Positions 57,914-64,000 of a stretch of DNA of 64,000 nt are shown here, piece by piece. Made by a program: the position numbers and the translations under genes. Source of the stretch: Lingula anatina. Taxonomy: Eukaryota; Brachiopoda; Lingulata; Lingulida; Lingulidae. Below the pieces are notes generated by a model, which saw only the letters and a list, made by a program, of their open reading frames with translations, was not told the DNA's origin and did no database searches. Position 1 is the first letter of the stretch; each line of letters starts with the position of its first letter. The stretch covers positions 409,904 through 473,903 of the forward strand of contig NW_019775536.1 of the NCBI RefSeq assembly GCF_001039355.2, in the 5' to 3' direction.

Positions 57914-58168
57914 AGCTATTTCTGTTTGCGTGTTCGAATTGCTTTTTAAAGTTCTGCTTCAGTACAGCTATTTTCACTATCACTGTTTTCTTTTATAATT
58001 TCTTCACTACATAAATTATCTAAGCTATTTAAACACTCCCCTTCACATACACAACTTGGCCCACATGTTCTATTTTTCTTCCTACATCCACAACGGTTGC
58101 CACACGTGGTCTACCTTCCTACAACTACACCCTTTCATTAAGAAATTAAATTTATCCTTTGCTAATTT
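57914..58168 (+). repeat. 255-bp direct duplicate of 58362-58616
   Basis: Same sequence at an offset of 448 bases. The duplicated part holds the cysteine-rich 3' end and stop of the minus-strand pseudogene at 58394-61085, so this is an extra copy of that gene end. Confidence 0.85.
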
Positions 58169-58994
58169 CTAATATTAAATAAAATACGACTAAAAGTTTA
58201 GTTTTACTCCAAGAATCAACAAGGCTCTATAGATAGTGGGAAATTCTACCCTTGACAAATCACAACAATCGTTCAATTTTCAAGAAGAAGAAGTCGGTCC
58301 TATATTTCTTAATTAAAAATGAAGGGCATATCTAGTTTTCTGTCCACAATAAAGCATGCCTAGCTATTTCTGTTTGCGTGTTCGAATTGCTTTTTAAAGT
58401 TCTGCTTCAGTACAGCTATTTTCACTATCACTGTTTTCTTTTATAATTTCTTCACTACATAAATTATCTAAGCTATTTAAACACTCCCCTTCACATACAC
58501 AACTTGGCCCACATGTTCTATTTTTCTTCCTACATCCACAACGGTTGCCACACGTGGTCTACCTTCCTACAACTACACCCTTTCATTAAGAAATTAAATT
58601 TATCCTTTGCTAATTTATCCACCTCATTTGTTGAGAATTTATATTTGAGTTACCCTGGTACCCCCATTCTAAGACATCTAAATACTCTATTCTATTCTGG
58701 CCTGCTTGTCCCCACATCTGTGCTATATAACAAGTCCTTAACCAGTGTAACTCTAAGCTATCTTCTGGTGGCAATACATGCTCCAAGGATTCTACATCTA
58801 ACAAAGCCGACCTTATATTACCTAACCAAATAGAAACATTTTCTGAATAACTGAGGTCCTTATTATACAAACTTCTGAAATAACTAATGGGGCTACTGTC
58901 TGGATTCACTGACAAAAAAGCATTGCAGCATTTCCTAAAATAAAGACAACCTAACAGACGGTAAAAAGCTAATAGTCCACTTCTGAAGTTCCCT

Positions 58995-58995
58995 N
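58995..58995. other. Single-N assembly join
   Basis: About 70 bases before the N (from 58920) are repeated after it (from 58996), so the pseudogene reading here is artificially duplicated. Confidence 0.85.
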
Positions 58996-60151
58996 CATTG
59001 CAGCAATTCCTAAAATAAAGACAACCTAACAGACGGTAAAAAGCTAATAGTCCACTTCTGTACTTCCATGCACCTACTTCATCAAGAGTTCCTACAGCAA
59101 TATTTCCAGATATAAAGTCAGCATACCTATAAAATACAGAGTAGATTGTTTTTTTACCAAATCTCCTAAAAATGATCATGAAACATAATCACACCCAGAA
59201 CATACAAACAAATCCTGTATAATTTTACCCACCTTTGACCTATCTAACCTACTCAAGTCGGGATCATTACATATGTAACCATGCAACCTATTAACATTAA
59301 CATTAATTTCCTCATACAATTTACAACTTAATTTTATCAAGATGTTTTTACCTAGGTACTCTCTGCTATCATACAAACCAAGCCCTATTTCTAGTACATC
59401 AGTATCTGGTGATACGATTATCATATTATTTTCTGAACTATTCAGACTGTGAAGCCAGACTAAACTGTCCCCTTCTTCATGATTTGAACAAAATAAAGCA
59501 TCCTCCCTAACAGAACCACTGACAGCTAACTTGCATACATCATTATAACTACCGGCTACATACAACCTAGTACTCCTATCTAAGTGTGACTGTTCACAGT
59601 GAAGCTGCAATAAGGTATCACCAAGGTAGGCTATTAGTTTACCCTTGTCTACTGCTTAAAAAATCATGCCAGACTGCTGGTAAAGAGGTTTCATGAGGAA
59701 TTTCTTCCACATTTAATCCTAAGCAACCCTGATCTCTCCTATCACTTTCAACTTGTTTAGGATAATATTTATTTTTGTCCACTGGTTTATTGAAAACAAC
59801 ATGAATTTCCACAATGTCTTTGAATTTCAATAATTTAAGCATATTCCTATTGTAAAAAGATTGTGCATATTGTTTGAAAGTAATGGTAATGGTAATGGTG
59901 GTGGTATTACCTGAAACATTGCATCAATAACTATGCTAGTGTAGGCAATTTCCTTATGAAACCATATATTTAAAGCTTGTGGTTAATTTGATTGAAAAAG
60001 TATCTTGATAAAGACTTATTTCCTTTATAGGGGGGTCCATCTTCTCCATAGGGGGATCCATCTTCTCCACATAAAGCTAAAGGGATTGGTATTATTTGTT
60101 GAACATTTAATGGTAGTGCTTTTTCCTTTTTTTTTCAATTAAGGTGTTTCC

Positions 60152-60485
60152 TTAAAAGGATAATAACTATTTGAATGAGATCTATATTTAACAATAAATA
60201 CATTGTGAACAACTCATAGAAATATGATATACCACAAAAATGGCAGTTATAGCTATTATTCTGATATCTGAGCTTGTCTTTAGACCACGTGACCTCCGTT
60301 GATGGATATTCTCTATTATAATATCTTAAGAGATTATAACAAAAAAACAAACTTTTTAGAAAAAAAACAGGGACTAACTTTGAATGTAAAAATGGATTCA
60401 TTAACCATTGGTAAGTATGGGAAAATTGTTGTTTACTCCAGGAAAATTCATTTTTGTCCAAAGCGAAGAGTTATTATCCCTTTAA
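60152..60485. mobile_element. TTAA-flanked MITE, second copy
   Basis: Same family as 938-1260, with about 85 percent identity by eye: TTAA at both ends (60152-60155, 60482-60485), AAGGATAATAACT and AGTTATTATCCC termini, and the shared block GGATTCATTAACCATTGGTA. It splits the minus-strand pseudogene at 58394-61085. Confidence 0.85.
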
Positions 60486-61085
60486 GCTATTAGTCAGGAG
60501 TTTTTGATAATCCATTTTTTATGGAACTGTTCCCTAATTTTGTACCAAGAGTATGCAGAACTTTTCTTTTCCTTGTGTAATTCATACTCATCTTGTTTTA
60601 ATATCTTATGATTAAGAACTTTGGTAAAAATGTGTGTAAGTGGGATTTTATTGTCATTATTTAATTTATCTAGTCTGATGCTAAAAAGTGAACATTGGCT
60701 TGCATTGATGCACTTTAAATAATCTGTTGTTTTCAAACTGTAACTTAACAGCATTTTGTTTGTAGGGTTCATCTTGTTTTTTACTATGTGGGAGAATGTG
60801 TTCAATGTTTTTTAAGACCTTAGCTCTAAATGGCAGGTAAAAAATCATCCTATTTAACAAACTGTCTGAAGGAGAGTTAATGGTTTTCTGTATATCTCTA
60901 TTTATGCAGCTTTCATGTGCCTCGTCAAGTGCAATGCTACCGTAAGAGTGCCCAGTAATGTTGACAACAAACCCTCCTAATTTGAAATGGTTAACAACAG
61001 ATTCTGGAAATACCTTTAGATCAGCTAGGTGGAGGGACATAAACGCTAGTAGAAATTTGACCGAACGGAATGAAAAAGTATACAA

Positions 61086-61959
61086 ATGTGCTTAACTGAA
61101 TAGTTTCTTAGCGACCAGTTCCCGGTGCGAATAGCTAGATACCTGTATGCATCGCAGTATCTCGTCCATGCTACTTGCAATTGTTAGTTATATTCTTTAT
61201 TGTTTACAAGTTATAAAACTCCGTTGGGGGGGGGGCGGTATTTTGTAGATTGGGCTCGTCCTGAGACGGCACAGTAGGCCCTACTATCGATTTCTATTAT
61301 TACACTTTGCTAAGATACCCTGAGTGTCAGAGCAACGTAAAAATTAGCTTGTAAATATTAAATATACCTTGGAGTCATTTCTATTAGTATTGCTGGTATT
61401 ACTGCTATGGGTTATATATGAAATCAAGATCGAGCTGGCAATACCGGAATCTAGAACCTAGGGTATGCTAAGAGAGCCCAGGTGTGAAACTCTACGATTC
61501 TTGTTATGTGTTGTATTCAGGACACAAAGAGTGTAAGTGTTTATTCACTTCCAAAGGATAAATATAGTATATAATTTTAAATTTTTAGACATTCAGGATG
61601 AGAGAAAAATGTTCAGTTCAAGTCACATAGCCAAATGTCAACTGCAGATTTGTAATGAAGTTGAATATTTCCTCAGAAATGCAGTAACTTAAAGATTATA
61701 TTATATTAACGTTATATGGAAGTTAGTTCTCAAAACCCAACTACATTTTACATGTACTTTCCATTTTTTCCATTGTAGTGTTAGTCATTAATGTTTTAAT
61801 TATTTGTTCAAGTAGTTATTATTATTATTATTATTTCTTCTCTTGTTACAGTTTTAGACCTCGCCAGATCCAAGTTATAATCAAGTCAAGTTTAACTTAA
61901 TAAAAAGCGGGCGTACGAAACAAGCGTACAACATATAACAGTCCTAGTATAAATCAGGA
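61086..61959. other. Non-coding stretch
   Basis: No gene. Contains a ten-base G tract near 61225 and an (ATT)n run near 61818-61834. Confidence 0.4.
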
Positions 61960-62443
61960 AAACAGGTCCCATCCGGACTTGCATATTCCTTGCAATGGGA
62001 CTTACATTCCTTGGTAACTGTTGTTCCAAGGACGTTTAATTCTGGTAACGAATGTCCTAGGACATCCATTCCTAGAAACGCTAGACCTTGGACTTGCATT
62101 CCCAGGACTTAGTGTCCGGTCAGACTTGCGTTACTAGGACTACCATTCCTTTCACACATGTTACGACTTTATATTTCCTTTCGGTGACTTATATACTTTC
62201 ACGCTAATGCATAAGTCACAGCTTTTTGTATTTTTTAATTCATTTCATCTCAGTATCTCATCCCATTCTATCTCTTCTCTCTACAATCTCCATACTTTGT
62301 TTTACTTCCTCCCTTTCCCAATCTGTTCCATGTGGGAGAATGTGTTCAACACGAGGCTCACTATATCAATCAACCCTCGTATATGCAGACTCGGTCAAAG
62401 TGTTAAGACGACCAAAGAGTTGTATAAGGTAAGAAACATATAA
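61960..62443 (+). repeat. Subterminal-like repeats and possible exon of a second integrase element
   Basis: 61960-62160 is dense in GGACTTRCATTCC and TTCCTTGGACG-type direct and inverted repeats, like 14996-15180 upstream of the integrase gene. It is followed by a frame ending TTKELYK directly before GTAAGA at 62428, comparable with the first integrase exon ending NKDNYK before GTAAAT. No further exons are visible downstream. A decayed relative of the 15.6-kb element is possible. Confidence 0.3.
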
Positions 62444-63197
62444 CAGACAATGTTTCTGATATTAATTATACCATTTGACATTTATTAAAACGGATGAGAG
62501 GTTCTAAGCTATGGCCATATGCAAAAACAAAAACTGCAGTCAAAGGTACCATTTTTATGAACGGAAAAGATATTTATTGTTGTGAAACGCACACCGTCAT
62601 CTTCAATACGTCACGATCATCAACCTATGTGTACAGAACCTTCCATGACTGGTTTTATTAAAACGGTTCAGTTTCTTCACTCCACACGTGACAAAGAAAG
62701 ACATGAGACTGTGAAACAAAATCCAGATACTGATATCTCTCCATTTATTATTTTATTTGGCGAAATGATAATGGCACAATACTTATCGTTAATATTAGTC
62801 ATTTGCGACAAATATGACAGTTTTTAAATCAGATGAATGCCATCATAATATATTATGATATAATGAATACACTCCAAACTGAAATTTAAAAAGTAAGTAT
62901 TAAAATAATTTTCAAAATATGATATTGATAAATTGATATTTCTGGACCCTGACATAAGAAGTAAGATAACAATACTTAACATTGACCGTGAGAAACACAT
63001 ATTCCATAACACATTGTAGCATTGAAGCATGTATTTTTTTAACTTCGTTTAACTTAAAAGAAGACACGGATTTTCTTGTCATTGCTGAAGGCGGTCTATT
63101 CTTTGTTCAGCTCACTGTCAAACTGTTCACCTTTTTGACTGTGGAGAGAGAGAGAGAGGGAGAATCATATTGATTTTGTGCTTGTATATATTCATAT
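62444..63197. other. Non-coding stretch
   Basis: No gene supported. A GAGAGAGAGAGAG tract lies at 63144-63160. Confidence 0.4.
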
Positions 63198-63452
63198 CTA
63201 TTTATCTATTTCGTTTATCAATTCATTTGGAAGCATCTTCTCTGTGATGAGTTCTGCCAAGTAATTAAAACGCTGCACTGCAAAATACGGGTATTGTGAC
63301 GTCAACATGCCACAAACTGAACCGCGCAGACGATCCACTTTATACAAACGCTTTGCCATCAGACCAAGACAAGCCACGACAAGGATGGAAAAGTCGCCAG
63401 TTATGTTAAGTCTAGCTGATTTTTTTAACGCAACAGAGGGAGGGGGCGCCAT
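63198..63452 (-). CDS. Unidentified ORF of 84 aa
   Basis: Starts ATGGCGCCCCCTCCC and codes a compact mixed sequence (ITGDFSILVVACLGLMAKRL in the centre) ending with TAG. G+C is higher than its surroundings, and codon use looks more gene-like than most short frames here. No family recognised and no splice sites clearly needed. It may be a small gene or exon, or part of an unrecognised element. Confidence 0.3.
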   Translation of the reverse strand: MAPPPSVALKKSARLNITGDFSILVVACLGLMAKRLYKVDRLRGSVCGMLTSQYPYFAVQRFNYLAELITEKMLPNELINEIDK

Positions 63453-64000
63453 GTCCTCAATTATTTCTTGAAATTGGCAAAATTTTCTATTTCTTGTGTA
63501 AAAATGCGCCTTTGACCATATCGAAAAGTGTTTCTCTTCGATGGCAAGCTATGCACCTTGAATCACCCGACATTCCTTACAAGACAAATAAGTAAAAAAA
63601 TTGACTTCAGTTCAACGACTCGGTTAACAAACTAACCAAACTAGTAATAAGCGTGTCAGCGCAGGACATAATGATTAATTGCGTGAGTCACATTGCTGGA
63701 ATCCATTATATTAATTCTTCCACGGATTTCAGAAGATAATGTTTTTAATCCGCGCGCTATTGTACATATACATTTTACGTCTCTCAAGGATGCAGCAAAG
63801 ATGAAGGTATAACCGACAAATTTTCACACCTTTCACACCTAATACTGGAATCCTTTAATGCGTGTGAGATCTCGCGAAAAGTTTACATCGTTGTAAAAAT
63901 CAATAAATCAATAAACATCACATATACAGTGACTTTCTTGATCTTCTCTTCTTCATGCAAATCTTGATATTCCGTCTCATTGTCTTCAGCTGTCTGCCAA
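63453..64000. other. Non-coding right edge
   Basis: AT-rich sequence without a supported feature to the end of the window. Confidence 0.4.

Larger units (their letters stand above)
58394..61085 (-). pseudogene. Fragmented dispersed gene with PIN/XPG-like and CXC-type regions
   Basis: Minus-strand blocks in order: 61085-60681 (a GGFVVNITGHSYGSIALDEAHE-type region, quoted to show the family), 60805-60494, then a MITE, 59842-59639, 59610-59176 (VSPDTDVLEIGL and FVCSGCDYVS, resembling acidic PIN/XPG-type motifs), 59179-58610, and a Cys-rich tail (CGNRCGCRKKNRTCGPSC then VCEGEC) ending at 58394. This order matches large uncharacterised proteins repeated in molluscan and cnidarian genomes, probably tied to mobile elements. 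It is broken by frame changes near 60740, 59180 (5-nt insertion) and 58560, the MITE and a single-N join. Function unknown; the nuclease idea is inference. Confidence 0.6.

Overview
The window is animal nuclear DNA: AT-rich, with multi-exon genes that have GT-AG introns, TATA boxes, decayed retroelements and DNA transposons, and no bacterial-style gene packing. Expanded families of secreted Cys-rich and C-type lectin proteins, a Penelope-like element, a Maverick/Polinton-type element and SINE-like repeats seen in molluscs point to a lophotrochozoan, most likely a bivalve. That assignment is inference. It is a draft assembly: two N runs (27905-28828, 47530-47621) and four single-N joins (19471, 31965, 43047, 58995) all sit beside nearly identical direct duplications, so several repeats here are probably unmerged contig overlaps or haplotypes.

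Layout. 1-14.4 kb: a tandem pair of three-exon genes for secreted or surface proteins with a somatomedin-B-like domain (1460-5956 and 8509-13025). They share promoters, introns and flanks, and a TTAA-flanked MITE sits upstream of copy 1 only. 15.0-18.8 kb: an eight-exon integrase gene (H2C2, DDE core, GPY/F) of the gypsy-integrase/Ginger type with its own TATA promoter and intronic 31-bp repeats, broken by several small indels. 19.0-33.05 kb: a 14-kb element bounded by inverted repeats of about 1.1 kb that end in AGT. It carries an intact 1442-aa protein-primed family-B DNA polymerase with zinc fingers, a divergent BIR-domain (IAP-like) gene across a repeat-rich bidirectional promoter, a possible integrase remnant, and a second, decayed polymerase 3' end facing the opposite terminus. 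This fits a defective Maverick/Polinton or adintovirus-like element that may hold a cell-death inhibitor; capsid, protease and ATPase genes are not visible.

33.05-50.3 kb: a C-type lectin cluster. Copy A has lost its 5' half exactly at the Maverick end. Copy B (36071-38799) is intact, with four exons and 212 aa. Copy C is a dead first exon preceded by a Harbinger-type MITE. Copy D is inverted, lacks exon 2 and has a nonsense codon. A poly-G foldback element, a LINE 3' end and a Penelope-like 3' end have inserted in or near the cluster.

51-64 kb: mostly non-coding DNA with a SINE-like foldback repeat, mini- and microsatellites, and a fragmented minus-strand pseudogene (58394-61085) of a dispersed family with a PIN/XPG-like segment and a CXC-type cysteine tail. 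A second copy of the TTAA MITE interrupts it. The only genes that look intact from sequence alone are SMB copy 1, lectin B and the DNA polymerase. SMB copy 2 is nearly intact but has a changed splice-donor position.
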